This document shows positions 51,598-59,889 of a stretch of DNA of 64,000 nt, in pieces. Source of the DNA: VAYN01 sp963702075 (GTDB lineage: Bacteria; Actinomycetota; Thermoleophilia; Solirubrobacterales; 70-9); contig OY969703.1 in NCBI GenBank assembly GCA_963702075.1, positions 2,046,001 through 2,110,000 of the forward strand, read 5' to 3'. The position numbers and the translations under genes are program-made. Positions within the stretch are counted from its first letter, which is position 1; each line of letters opens with the position of its first letter. The notes beneath the pieces were generated by a model. That model made no database searches. It saw nothing but the letters and a program-made list of their open reading frames with translations, and was not told the origin of the DNA.

Positions 51598-52107
51598 CTA
51601 CGCCTTGCCTTCGAATTCGTACTCGCGCAGGAAACCCTCGAACAGACGGCGGTGCCCCTGCTCGTCGCGGAGGATCGCGATCACCATGTCCTGGGTCACC
51701 GGGTCGACCCCCTCGGTCTCCTCAACGACCCGGGTGTAGTGCTCGATCGCCCCGCTCTCGGCCTCGATCACGCCGCGGATCACGGCGACGACGTCGGTCT
51801 GGTGCTCGGGCGGCTGCAGGAAGCTCTGTTCGGGCCGGAACTCCTCTGAGCCGGGGACGACCCCGTAGAGCTCCTTGATCCGGTTGGCGAACTCTTTCGC
51901 GTGGCCGAGCTCCTCTTCGATGTCGGTGGCGAGGGACTCGCGGATCTCCTGCGCGCGGACGCCGTCGAGGTTGGTCGAAGCGGCGAGGTAGCTCATCACC
52001 GTCTCGATCTCCATCCAGTAAGCCTTGGTCAGCAGCGCGACGATGCCCTCGCGGGCGTCGGAGCTCCCGTCGCTGAAGATCCCCTTGTCGACGCTTCCGG
52101 TCTCCAT
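51598..52107 (-). CDS. ferritin-like / bacterioferritin-family protein
   Basis: 169 residues from ATG (METGSVDKGIFSDGSSD) with AGAGAGGG upstream. A four-helix bundle with the di-iron ligands in E-x2-H patterns: TKAYWMEIETVMSYL, IEEELGHAKEFANRI, VIEAESGAIEHYTRVVEE, ILRDEQGHRRLFEG. It probably stores iron or guards against peroxide. A SigB/SigF promoter lies 50 bases upstream (52157-52182). A start 12 codons earlier is less likely because of the ribosome site. Confidence 0.85.
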   Translation of the reverse strand: METGSVDKGIFSDGSSDAREGIVALLTKAYWMEIETVMSYLAASTNLDGVRAQEIRESLATDIEEELGHAKEFANRIKELYGVVPGSEEFRPEQSFLQPPEHQTDVVAVIRGVIEAESGAIEHYTRVVEETEGVDPVTQDMVIAILRDEQGHRRLFEGFLREYEFEGKA

Positions 52108-52156
52108 CTGGCCCTCTCTTTCTCGTCGCGGTCGGTCGGTCACCTACCTCTCGCCG

Positions 52157-52182
52157 CTACCCCAGGGATGAAGGAGGGAAAC
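52157..52182 (-). promoter_or_regulatory. SigB/SigF-type promoter of the ferritin-like gene
   Basis: On the minus strand: GTTT (52179-52182), 16 bases, GGGTAG (52157-52162). It lies 50 bases before the ATG at 52107. Confidence 0.65.
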
Positions 52183-52204
52183 GCTCTGGTTAGGCTGCCG
52201 CGCC

Positions 52205-52714
52205 ATGGACACGATCGACCAGCTCCTCGACAACAACCGCAACTTCGCCTCCGGACTCGCCGAGCGGCACCTCGACGTCGAACCGCAGCGCCGGCTCGCC
52301 GTCGTTACCTGTATGGATTCGCGGCTCGACGTCTTCGCCGCGCTCGGCCTCGGCCAGGGCGAGGCGCACGTGCTGCGCAACGCCGGTGGGGTCATCACCG
52401 ACGACGTGATCCGTTCGCTGTCGATCTCGCAGCGGCGGCTGGGGACGCGCGAGGTGATGTTGATCCACCACAACGACTGCGGCATGCAGAAGATCACCGA
52501 CGACGGCTTCCGGATGGAGCTGCAGGAGACGACCGGGATCGCCCCCTCGTTCGCGATCGAGTCCTTCGCCGACGTCGAGGAGGACGTGCGCCAGTCGATC
52601 CGCCGCGTCCGCTCCTCCCCCTTCCTCCCCCACCGCGACGTCGTGCGCGGCTTCGTCTACGACGTCGACACTCACCGGCTGCACGAGGTCGAGGTCGGCG
52701 AGGAGCGGTCCTAG
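52205..52714 (+). CDS. beta-class carbonic anhydrase
   Basis: 169 residues. Interconverts CO2 and bicarbonate. Zinc ligands are C36 (in TCMDSR), H89 and C92 (in LIHHNDCG), with D38 and R40 the catalytic dyad. The RNAGGVITDDVIRSL segment is typical. Its size and the missing long C-terminal extension fit the small bacterial beta-CA (type seen in mycobacteria, such as Rv1284). The ATG lies divergent from the ferritin-like gene. Confidence 0.95.
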   Translation: MDTIDQLLDNNRNFASGLAERHLDVEPQRRLAVVTCMDSRLDVFAALGLGQGEAHVLRNAGGVITDDVIRSLSISQRRLGTREVMLIHHNDCGMQKITDDGFRMELQETTGIAPSFAIESFADVEEDVRQSIRRVRSSPFLPHRDVVRGFVYDVDTHRLHEVEVGEERS

Positions 52715-52723
52715 ACTGCGCTG

Positions 52724-54688
52724 ATGGCGACCGTTGCCCCCTACGGGTCCTGGTCCTCGCCGCTCGACCCGGCGAGCGTGGCCAGCTCCGGGCGACGGCT
52801 GGCGGCACCGGCGATCGCCGAGGACGGGGCGGTCTGGTGGGCCGAAGGCCGGCCCGACGAGGGAGGCCGGGTAGTCCTGATGCGGCGCTCGCCAGGCGGG
52901 GAGCCGGAGACGGTGACGCCGGAGGAGATGTACGTGCGGACCCGCGTCCACGAGTACGGCGGCGGCAGCTGGCACCTGGCTGCGCCCGACCTGGTCCTCT
53001 TCGTCAACTTCTCCGACCAGCGGCTCTACCGCCAGCGGCTGGGCGAGGAGCCGGTGGCGATCTCGCCGCAGCCGGCCGAGCCGGGGGCCCTGCGCTACGC
53101 CGACATGCGGCTGGCGCCGGACGGGCGCACGGTCGTCTGCGTGCGCGAACGCGACGCCGAGCCCGAACCCGTGAACGAGATCGTCTCCCTGTCCCTCGAC
53201 GGCTCCGCGGAGCCGCAGGTGCTGGCGAGCGGACGCGATTTCTACGCCTCGCCGCGGATCAGCGCCGACGGGGGCTGGCTCGCCTGGATCTGCTGGGACC
53301 ACCCGAACATGCCCTGGGACGGGACCGAGCTGTGGATGGCGCCGCTCTCCGACAGCGGCGAGGAGCGGCTGATCGCGGGCGGACCGGAGGAGTCGATCTT
53401 CCAGCCCGAGTGGGGCCCGGACGGCCGCCTCCACTTCGCCTCCGACCGCGACGGCTGGTGGAACCTCTACCGGGCGCGCGAGCCCGGCACCGAGCTGAGC
53501 GGCGAGGAGGGAGCGCTGGTGCAGCTGACCGAGGAGCGGGCCGACTTCGCCCACCCCCAGTGGCTCTTCGGCGGCGCCACCTACGCCTTCCTCGAGAACG
53601 GCGCGATCGTCTGCGTGCGTTGCCACCGGGGCGAGGAAAAGCTCTTCCTGCTCGAGCCGGAGGCGTGGGAACCGGCCGACCTCGGGTTGCCGTTCACCTC
53701 GTTCGGCTATCCGATGCTCTCCGCCCGGGGGCAAAGGGTCGTCTTTGCGGCGGCAAGCCCGGAGCAGGAGACGGCGGTCGCGGTCTACGACGCCGAGAGC
53801 GAGGAGACCGAGGTGGTCCGGGAGTCCAGCGACGACCCGGTCGACCCCGCCTTCGTCTCGCGGCCGCGCCCGATCGAGTTTCCGACCGGGGACGGCGAGG
53901 TCGCCTACGGGTTCTACTACCCACCGGCGAACCCGGAGTTCGAGGCGCCCGAGGGCGAACTGCCGCCCTTGATCGTCGAGAGCCACGGCGGCCCCACCTC
54001 CCACGTCACCCCCGCCCTGGATCGCGAGTTCCTCTACTGGACGAGCCGCGGGATCGGCGTCGTTGACGTCAACTACCGCGGCTCCACCGGCTACGGGCGC
54101 GAGTACCGCAACAAGCTGCGCGGCAACTGGGGCGCCGTCGACACCGAAGACTGCGTCAACGCGGCGCTCCACCTGGCCGCCGAGGGCAAGGCGGACGGCG
54201 AGCGGCTGGCGATCCGCGGCGGCTCGGCCGGCGGCTACGCGGTCCTCTGCGCCCTCACCTTCCATGACGCCTTCGCCACCGGCGCCAGCTACTACGGGGT
54301 CGCCGACGCGGTGACGATGACCGGCGACACCCACAAGTTCGAGTCCCGCTACCTCGACCTGCTGATCGGGCCGTATCCCGAGCAGGCGGAGCTCTACCGC
54401 GAACGCTCGCCGATCAACTACGTCGACCGACTGCGGGTGCCGGTGATCCTCTTCCAGGGCCTCGAGGACAAGATCGTCCCGCCCAACCAGGCGGAGACGA
54501 TGGCGGCGGCGCTGGAGGGCAACGGCGTCCCCTACGCCTACCTCGCCTTCGCGGGCGAGCAGCACGGCTTCCGCAAGGCGGAGACCAACATCCGCTGCCT
54601 CGAAGCCGAGCTCTACTTCTACGGCCGGATCATGGGCTTCGAGCCGGCCGGCGAGCCCGAGCCGGTCGAGATCGTCGGCCTCAGCTGA
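52724..54688 (+). CDS. S9-family prolyl oligopeptidase-type serine peptidase
   Basis: 654 residues. An N-terminal seven-bladed beta-propeller (residues 30-390) with repeated W-S-D/P-D-G motifs is followed by an alpha/beta hydrolase domain. The nucleophile Ser is in RGGSAGGYAVL, the Asp in FQGLEDKIVPP and the His in AGEQHGFRKAE. No signal peptide, so cytoplasmic. It may cut peptides at dipeptidyl or acyl-aminoacyl positions. It starts 9 bases after the carbonic anhydrase, same strand, and its end overlaps the convergent acyltransferase gene by eight bases. Confidence 0.9.
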   Translation: MATVAPYGSWSSPLDPASVASSGRRLAAPAIAEDGAVWWAEGRPDEGGRVVLMRRSPGGEPETVTPEEMYVRTRVHEYGGGSWHLAAPDLVLFVNFSDQRLYRQRLGEEPVAISPQPAEPGALRYADMRLAPDGRTVVCVRERDAEPEPVNEIVSLSLDGSAEPQVLASGRDFYASPRISADGGWLAWICWDHPNMPWDGTELWMAPLSDSGEERLIAGGPEESIFQPEWGPDGRLHFASDRDGWWNLYRAREPGTELSGEEGALVQLTEERADFAHPQWLFGGATYAFLENGAIVCVRCHRGEEKLFLLEPEAWEPADLGLPFTSFGYPMLSARGQRVVFAAASPEQETAVAVYDAESEETEVVRESSDDPVDPAFVSRPRPIEFPTGDGEVAYGFYYPPANPEFEAPEGELPPLIVESHGGPTSHVTPALDREFLYWTSRGIGVVDVNYRGSTGYGREYRNKLRGNWGAVDTEDCVNAALHLAAEGKADGERLAIRGGSAGGYAVLCALTFHDAFATGASYYGVADAVTMTGDTHKFESRYLDLLIGPYPEQAELYRERSPINYVDRLRVPVILFQGLEDKIVPPNQAETMAAALEGNGVPYAYLAFAGEQHGFRKAETNIRCLEAELYFYGRIMGFEPAGEPEPVEIVGLS

Positions 54689-56642
54689 CGACGCAGTGCT
54701 TGGGGCCGCCTTCGGTCGTCCCTTTTTCCGGGAAGGCGTGGGCGAGCGCCTGGGCGATCAGCTGGGCGCGGGCGGCGTAGCCGGGCGAGGTGAAGTGGAT
54801 GCCGTCTTCGATGAACCATTCGTCTTTGACGTCCGAGGCCCAGTCGTAGATGCGCATGTCGGGATAGGTCGCGCAGGCGCGTTCGAGTTCTTCGTCCCAT
54901 TCGACCATGCCTTCTTTCGAGTAGGGGTCGCCGGGCGGGACGAGCGAGCGGACGTTGACCCAGAGCACCGGTTCGTCGCCGATGATCGCCATCATCTTTT
55001 CGATTCGTTCGCGCAGGCCGATGGTGGAGCCGGCGGCGACGTCGGCCGCCTCGTTGGTCCCCAGGGCAAGCACCCAGCAGCCTTTGAAGCCTTCGGCCTT
55101 CCAGGCTGCGGCGACTTCCTGGGCGTTCGGTTCGCCTTCGAAGCGCTCTTCGATCGAGCGCGCGCCCTGCACCTCCATGTGCGTTTCTTTGACCCCGACT
55201 TCGGCATAGCGATTGGGGATGCGCTCGAGTTCGTTCGGCAGGTATTCGGGGTCGTCGAGGCCCTCGGAGGTCGAGTCGCCGATATGGACGACGGCTTTGC
55301 AGGACGACCGGGTCGAGTCTTCGGCCTGCGCCTTGGTCAGCGGCGGCGGCTTGGTCGTCCCCGCGGCTCGGGCTTCTTCGACGCGGACGTCATTGCCTTC
55401 GGCCGAGCTCGAGTTGAGGCCGACCATGCCGGCAGCGGCGACCACGCAGATCAGGCCGGCGGAGACGATCGCCACCCGCATCGGCGGCGCGAAGCCCTCC
55501 CACTTCCAGCCGACCGCGCGGCGGCGGGCGAAGAAGCGGCCGATCGCCCCGCGGCGGATCGGATCCTCGATGAAGTGCCAGGAGAGCCCGGCGACGGCGA
55601 AGATCGCGACGACCTGCAGGGCTTTGCCGAGCAGGCTCTCGGGCGGGCGGCTGTCGGGGCCGGTGAGGACGATGATCGGCGTCTGCCAGAGGTAGATGCC
55701 GTAGGAGCGGACGCCGACCCAGCGCAGCGGCGGCGCGCCGACGAACTTGCCGAGGCGGCAGGCGGGGTGCGTAAGCGGCATCAGCACCAGCACCGTCGCC
55801 AGCGAGAGGACGACGAAGCCGCCCTGGTAGAGGAAGCGGTCGAACTCGCCGACCTGCCAGATCATCAGGGCGATGACCGCCAGGCCGAGGACGCCGAGGC
55901 CGTCGAGCAGGTTGCGCGCCTGCGGGGCGATGCGGCGGCTGAGGCGGCGGCTGGGCCAGACCATCGCCAGGGCGCAGCCGAAGAGTAGACCGGCGGCGCG
56001 GGTGTCGGTCCCGTAGTAGATCCGCGAGGGATCGAGGCTCGGGTGGTAGAGGACCGCCATCAGGATCGTCGAGGCGAGGGCGCCGACGAGCGTCAGCACC
56101 GCCAGCCGCGGGCGGACCCCGGAGGGCAGCGGATGCTCGTGGACGAGCTTGACCCCGAGCAGCAGCAGGAACGGCCAGAAGATGTAGAACTGCTCCTCGA
56201 CCGAGAGCGACCAGAGGTGGTTGAGCGGCCCTTCCGGCGCGAAACGGGCGAAGTAGGAGACGTTGGCGAAGATCTGCTCCCAGTTGTTGACGTAGAAGGC
56301 CGCGGAGACGACCGCTTTACGGAACTGATCGGGCTGGGCGGGGCCGAAGATCGTCACCCAGGCGGTGACGATCGCCAGCATCACGAACAGGGCGGGCAGC
56401 AGACGGCGGGCGCGGGCGGCCCAGAAGCGGAGGAAGTCGATCCGGTTCCGCTGCGCGAGCTGCGAGAGCAGGATGTCGGTGATCAGGTAGCCGGAGAGGG
56501 TGAAGAAGATCCCGACCCCGAGCAAGCCGCCGGGCGCCCAGTCGAAGCCGAGGTGGAAGACGATCACGGCGAGGACGGCGATCGCGCGCAGCCCGTCCAG
56601 CCCAGGCATGTAGCGCTGGTTGCGCTTGACGGGTTCCGGCAT
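54681..56642 (-). CDS. OafA/OatA-like acyltransferase with SGNH domain
   Basis: 653 residues. The first 370 are an AT3 (acyltransferase 3) membrane domain with about ten helices: PGLDGLRAIAVLAVIVFHLGFDWAPGGLLGVGIFFTLSGYLI, the conserved R-x-R and WSLSVEEQFYIFWP. After a linker, the C-terminal 210 residues are an SGNH hydrolase-like domain: HIGDSTSEGLDDPEY (Ser) and DGIHFTSPGYAARA (Asp/His). Such proteins O-acetylate peptidoglycan or polysaccharide on the outside of the membrane. Start ATG. Confidence 0.9.
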   Translation of the reverse strand: MPEPVKRNQRYMPGLDGLRAIAVLAVIVFHLGFDWAPGGLLGVGIFFTLSGYLITDILLSQLAQRNRIDFLRFWAARARRLLPALFVMLAIVTAWVTIFGPAQPDQFRKAVVSAAFYVNNWEQIFANVSYFARFAPEGPLNHLWSLSVEEQFYIFWPFLLLLGVKLVHEHPLPSGVRPRLAVLTLVGALASTILMAVLYHPSLDPSRIYYGTDTRAAGLLFGCALAMVWPSRRLSRRIAPQARNLLDGLGVLGLAVIALMIWQVGEFDRFLYQGGFVVLSLATVLVLMPLTHPACRLGKFVGAPPLRWVGVRSYGIYLWQTPIIVLTGPDSRPPESLLGKALQVVAIFAVAGLSWHFIEDPIRRGAIGRFFARRRAVGWKWEGFAPPMRVAIVSAGLICVVAAAGMVGLNSSSAEGNDVRVEEARAAGTTKPPPLTKAQAEDSTRSSCKAVVHIGDSTSEGLDDPEYLPNELERIPNRYAEVGVKETHMEVQGARSIEERFEGEPNAQEVAAAWKAEGFKGCWVLALGTNEAADVAAGSTIGLRERIEKMMAIIGDEPVLWVNVRSLVPPGDPYSKEGMVEWDEELERACATYPDMRIYDWASDVKDEWFIEDGIHFTSPGYAARAQLIAQALAHAFPEKGTTEGGPKHCVVS

Positions 56643-56719
56643 CTGCGAGTCGGATGCTACGGATTGGGGTAGTCGGGACGAGGGTATTCGGGACTGGAGG
56701 CAATCCGGAAGGAGAAACC

Positions 56720-57706
56720 ATGAGCACGACTTTCCCTGCGCGCGAGCTGCCGAGTCGCCGCCTTGATGACTCCGGGCTGGAGGCTTCGGTGGTCGGACTC
56801 GGCTGCAACAACTTCGGCCGCAGGCTCGACTCGGAGGGCACGGCGGCGGTGCTAGAGGCGGCTCTGGACGCCGGCATCAAATTCTTCGATACCGCAGACA
56901 TATACGGAGGCGCCGGAGCCAGCGAGGCGCTGATGGGCGAGGCGCTGGAGGGGCGGCGCGACGAGTACCTGGTCGCGACCAAGTTCGGCATGGAGATGGA
57001 AGGCGTCGGGGACGCACCCGACGCTCCCCGGGGCTCGCGCGAGTACATCCGCTGGGCGGTCGAGGGTTCGCTGCGGCGGCTGCGGGTCGACCGGATCGAC
57101 CTTTACCAGTACCACGAACCGGACGGACAGACGCCGATCGCGGAGACGCTGGCGGCGCTCGACGAGCTGGTGCGCGAAGGGGTGGTGACGGCGATCGGCT
57201 GCTCCAACTTCACCGCCTTCGAACTCGAAGAGGCGGCGCTCGTCGCCCGCGAGTGCGGCTGTGCTCATTTCGTCACCGCGCAGAACGAATACAGCCTGCT
57301 CGAGCGCGGGATCGAGGCGGAGGTGGTGCCGTCCTGCGAACGGCTCGGGGTCTCGGTCCTCCCCTACTTCCCGTTAGCCAGCGGACTGCTGACCGGCAAG
57401 TACCGGCGTGGCGAGGAGGGGCCGACGGGAACGCGGCTGGCGGGCCTGACAGCTGGGAGTGACGAGCAGTTCGATGTGGTCGACGGGCTGCGGGCCTACG
57501 CCGAGGAGCGCGGCATCGGAATGGTCGACGTCGCGATCGGCGGTCTGGCGGCGCAGCCGACGGTGGGCTCGGTGATCGCCGGAGCGACGAAGCCCGAGCA
57601 GGTGCAGGCCAACGCCGCCGCGGTGCGCTGGGAGCCGAGCGAGGAGGATCTGGCGGAGCTCGACCGGATCGCGCCGAGGCGCGGAGGTAGCCGACAGCGC
57701 TGGTAG
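56720..57706 (+). CDS. aldo/keto reductase
   Basis: 328 residues from ATG, with AAGGAGAAACC just upstream. The TIM barrel shows the AKR catalytic tetrad: Asp in FFDTADIYGG, Tyr next to it, Lys in VATKFG, His in YQYHEP. NADPH-binding residues lie at AGATKPEQVQANAAAV near the end. It belongs to the AKR11/12-like group. Substrate unknown. A candidate SigF-like box (GATT, 16 bases, GGGTAT) precedes it at about 56674-56699, weaker than those listed. Confidence 0.92.
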   Translation: MSTTFPARELPSRRLDDSGLEASVVGLGCNNFGRRLDSEGTAAVLEAALDAGIKFFDTADIYGGAGASEALMGEALEGRRDEYLVATKFGMEMEGVGDAPDAPRGSREYIRWAVEGSLRRLRVDRIDLYQYHEPDGQTPIAETLAALDELVREGVVTAIGCSNFTAFELEEAALVARECGCAHFVTAQNEYSLLERGIEAEVVPSCERLGVSVLPYFPLASGLLTGKYRRGEEGPTGTRLAGLTAGSDEQFDVVDGLRAYAEERGIGMVDVAIGGLAAQPTVGSVIAGATKPEQVQANAAAVRWEPSEEDLAELDRIAPRRGGSRQRW

Positions 57707-57717
57707 GTTGCCGGCCC

Positions 57718-58374
57718 GTGAGCTTCGCCCGCACCTATCCCAAACGGATTGCCGCCACCTTTGCCTTGGCGGTGTGCGCGGCGCTGGCAGCCTTGGCGCT
57801 GACGGCGGCCGCGCCCGCTTCGGCCGCGACCTGCCCGAGCTTCCGGGTCCTTCATACCGACCGCATCGGTCCGGCGAGCTTCCCGGCTGGGAACTACGAA
57901 GTGACCGTCGAACCGGGCCTCAGCTGCAAAGCCGCTTCTGCGCTGTTCGCCCGCTTCCTCGAGGACTACGACGGGGTGCTGCCGAAACCGTGGCGAATCG
58001 TCGCCGAAGGCAGCGGCGTCGCCTCGTTCGTCAATGGCTCCGGCGCCGGCTTCACGGTCTCCCGCAGCAGCGGTGGGGGCAGCGAAGGCGGCGGCAACAG
58101 CGTCCTCGGCCAACTCTGCTCGGGCAGCTTCACGGTCAACGCCGCCTCCCGCGTCGGCCCGCTCCTCTTCCCGAAAGGCCAGTACCTGGTCTACATCCCG
58201 GCACGGTCCGGGATCAGCTGCCGTCGCGCCTCGGTCCTCTTCACCCGCTTCCTGGCGGCGCCGGGCGGAACGCTGCCCTTCCCGTGGCGGTTAAAAAACC
58301 AGACGGCGACGTTCTACAAGCCGGCGCACCCGGAACGCTCGGCTTTCCGCATCGAGCCGATAGCCGGGGCTTAG
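57718..58374 (+). CDS. secreted protein with two copies of one small domain
   Basis: 218 residues from a GTG. Signal peptide to about residue 38 (ALAVCAALAALALTAAAPASA). The mature part holds two related units of about 80 residues, joined by a Ser/Gly linker (SRSSGGGSEGGGN): C-x(n)-RIGPASFPAGNYEVTVEPGLSCKAASALFARFLE...LPKPWRI and C-x(n)-RVGPLLFPKGQYLVYIPARSGISCRRASVLFTRFL...LPFPWRL. Each has two conserved cysteines, likely one disulfide per unit. No known family is recognised. The stop overlaps the convergent DUF559 gene by four bases. Confidence 0.7.
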   Translation: MSFARTYPKRIAATFALAVCAALAALALTAAAPASAATCPSFRVLHTDRIGPASFPAGNYEVTVEPGLSCKAASALFARFLEDYDGVLPKPWRIVAEGSGVASFVNGSGAGFTVSRSSGGGSEGGGNSVLGQLCSGSFTVNAASRVGPLLFPKGQYLVYIPARSGISCRRASVLFTRFLAAPGGTLPFPWRLKNQTATFYKPAHPERSAFRIEPIAGA

Positions 58375-59324
58375 GCGCCGAGCAGCGTCCGCAGGTCCGC
58401 GGCGATCTGCCCAGGTTCGTCGCGCAGTTGGTTCCAGGTGAGGCGGGTCACCGCGTAGCCGGCGACGCGCAGGGCACGGTCGCGAGCGCGGTCGTCGCGG
58501 AAGGCGGAGCGGGTGCCGTGACCTTCCCAGCCGTCGAGCTCGACGATTTGGCTGGTGCCGGGCCAGTGGCAGTCGACCTGGTAGCGCTTGGCGCCGAGGA
58601 GGATCCAGTCGTTGAAGAGGGGAAAGGGCAGGCGGTGCCGGCGGAGGAAGGGCGCAAACCGTTCCTCGAGCTTGCTGCGCTTCCGGCCGGAGGGCTCTTC
58701 GGTGACGCGCTGGAGCGCTAGGCGGACCTTCTTGACGCCTCGGCGGCCCGGGTAGCGCTCGACCAGGTGCGGAAGCGCGAGATGGTCCCAGAGGTTGCGG
58801 TGTTCGGACTCGCGCAGCATCGAGGCGATCGCGTCCACGTCCTCCGTCGCCGCCAGGTCGAAGATCGTCCGCGGCACCGAGGTCACCGGTATCCCCCCTC
58901 GCACGGTCACCTCGTCCGACGGCAGCGCTTTGTGATGTCGCCGGATTCCGTCCCACGAGCGGCTCTTGTGCGGGGTGGTGACGTCGATGGCCGAGCGCGC
59001 ATTCGGTCGGATCACCCAGAGGGCAGCGGCAGACCAATGACTGAGGACGGCGTGCGGTCCCGTGGCCAGTACGGCTGCCATCCACCGCCCCTGGCGAGTA
59101 AGGGCCCGGTGCCCTACGGCATATACGCCTCCATGTAATCGATGAAACCGCCCCACGTGCTGCCGTCCGTCGATTTCTTCTTCACTCCAACCAGCCTCCA
59201 GCAACTGCCACCGTCCCACCACCCCATGTTGTTTGCCCGCGAGCTTCGAAATCTCTCGGTCGTCTCCGCGAGACCGCAAAAACCCTTCTCGAAGCCGGGT
59301 TTCTGCGGTCTCGCGGAGCGGCAT
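58371..59324 (-). CDS. DUF559 (Vsr-like nuclease fold) protein with AbiEi-like N terminus
   Basis: 317 residues. The N-terminal half is an AbiEi-type antitoxin-like winged helix: KLAGKQHGVVGRWQLLEAGWSEEEID, FHRLHGGVYAVGH. The C-terminal half contains the DUF559 (Vsr/restriction endonuclease-like) fold: HRLPFPLFNDWILLGAKRYQVDCHWP, then QIVELDGWEGHGTRSAFRDDRARDR. The role is unproven; homologues are abundant in Solirubrobacterales. The exact start is uncertain because the first 20 codons (to FLRSRG) overlap the 22-bp inverted repeat at 59264; an internal TTG at about codon 16 could be the start. Confidence 0.75.
   Translation of the reverse strand: MPLRETAETRLREGFLRSRGDDREISKLAGKQHGVVGRWQLLEAGWSEEEIDGRQHVGRFHRLHGGVYAVGHRALTRQGRWMAAVLATGPHAVLSHWSAAALWVIRPNARSAIDVTTPHKSRSWDGIRRHHKALPSDEVTVRGGIPVTSVPRTIFDLAATEDVDAIASMLRESEHRNLWDHLALPHLVERYPGRRGVKKVRLALQRVTEEPSGRKRSKLEERFAPFLRRHRLPFPLFNDWILLGAKRYQVDCHWPGTSQIVELDGWEGHGTRSAFRDDRARDRALRVAGYAVTRLTWNQLRDEPGQIAADLRTLLGA
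59264..59318. repeat. 22-bp near-perfect inverted repeat, 11-base loop
   Basis: Arms 59264-59285 and 59297-59318, one mismatch out of 22, built from CTCCGCGAGACCGC and its complement GCGGTCTCGCGGAG with an AAAAACCC/GGGTTTC part inside. No T-run on either side. It overlaps the 5' end of the DUF559 reading frame or its leader, and may be a REP-like element or RNA structure. Confidence 0.8.
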
Positions 59325-59386
59325 GAGGGTCTAAGGGTTCAGGTGGCTCGGTTTCGCCCCTCTGCGCGCTTGGGTAGGTGGCGCCT

Positions 59387-59889
59387 ATGTCGTCGGCTGC
59401 GGACTTTTTGCCTCCGAAGCGCACTTTGGAGGCGTTGGCTGCGGCGGCCGCTGGGTGCCGGGGGTGCCCGCTTTACGAGGACGCTACGCAGACGGTCTTT
59501 GGGCAGGGACGGGCTTCGGCGCGGTTGATGCTGGTCGGGGAGCAGCCGGGCGACAGGGAGGACAAGGAAGGCGAGCCGTTCGTCGGGCCGGCGGGGCGCC
59601 TCCTCGACCGGGCACTTGAGGAGGCGGGGATCGACCGCCCCGAGGCCTACGTGACCAACGCTGTCAAGCAATGGGCGCCACCGCGGCTCGCTCCCTTTTC
59701 GGGCCGAAGGTGAAAGTGACCAAAGATCGGGGGCGGCCGCTGGAGTCGCCGCTGGCTCCGGTCGCGGCGGTGACGATCCACCCTTCGGCGATCCTGCGAC
59801 TGCACGACCACGACGAGCGCGAAGCCGAGTTCGCCGGCTTCGTCGCCGACCTCGAAGGGGTCGCGAGCGCCCTGCGGGCGGCGAGGTGA
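59387..59889 (+). pseudogene. uracil-DNA glycosylase (UdgX / family 4), internally deleted and frameshifted
   Basis: The first part (59387-59713) matches the start of UdgX-type enzymes: GCRGCPLYEDATQTVFGQG, LMLVGEQPGDREDKEGEPFVGPAGRLLDRAL, EAYVTNAVK. The second part (59671-59889), in another frame, has the end: MGATAARSLFGPKVKVTKDRG, PVAAVTIHPSAILR. Between the VTNAVK and GATAARSLFG blocks about 50 residues are missing, including the K-R-R-I-H loop that UdgX uses, and the frame is shifted. It is therefore probably dead, unless the sequence has an assembly error. Its ATG is preceded by a GTTT-N17-GGGTAG box, a weaker match to the stress promoter. Confidence 0.65.

Noticed and set aside
56674..56699. 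SigF-type promoter before the aldo/keto reductase (GATT-N16-GGGTAT)
   Set aside because: The -35 differs from GTTT at one of four positions, so it was not listed as a feature; noted as weak.
59351..59377. SigF-type promoter before the glycosylase remnant (GTTT-N17-GGGTAG)
   Set aside because: Spacing is at the upper limit and the leader to the ATG would be only a few bases; the gene is also broken.
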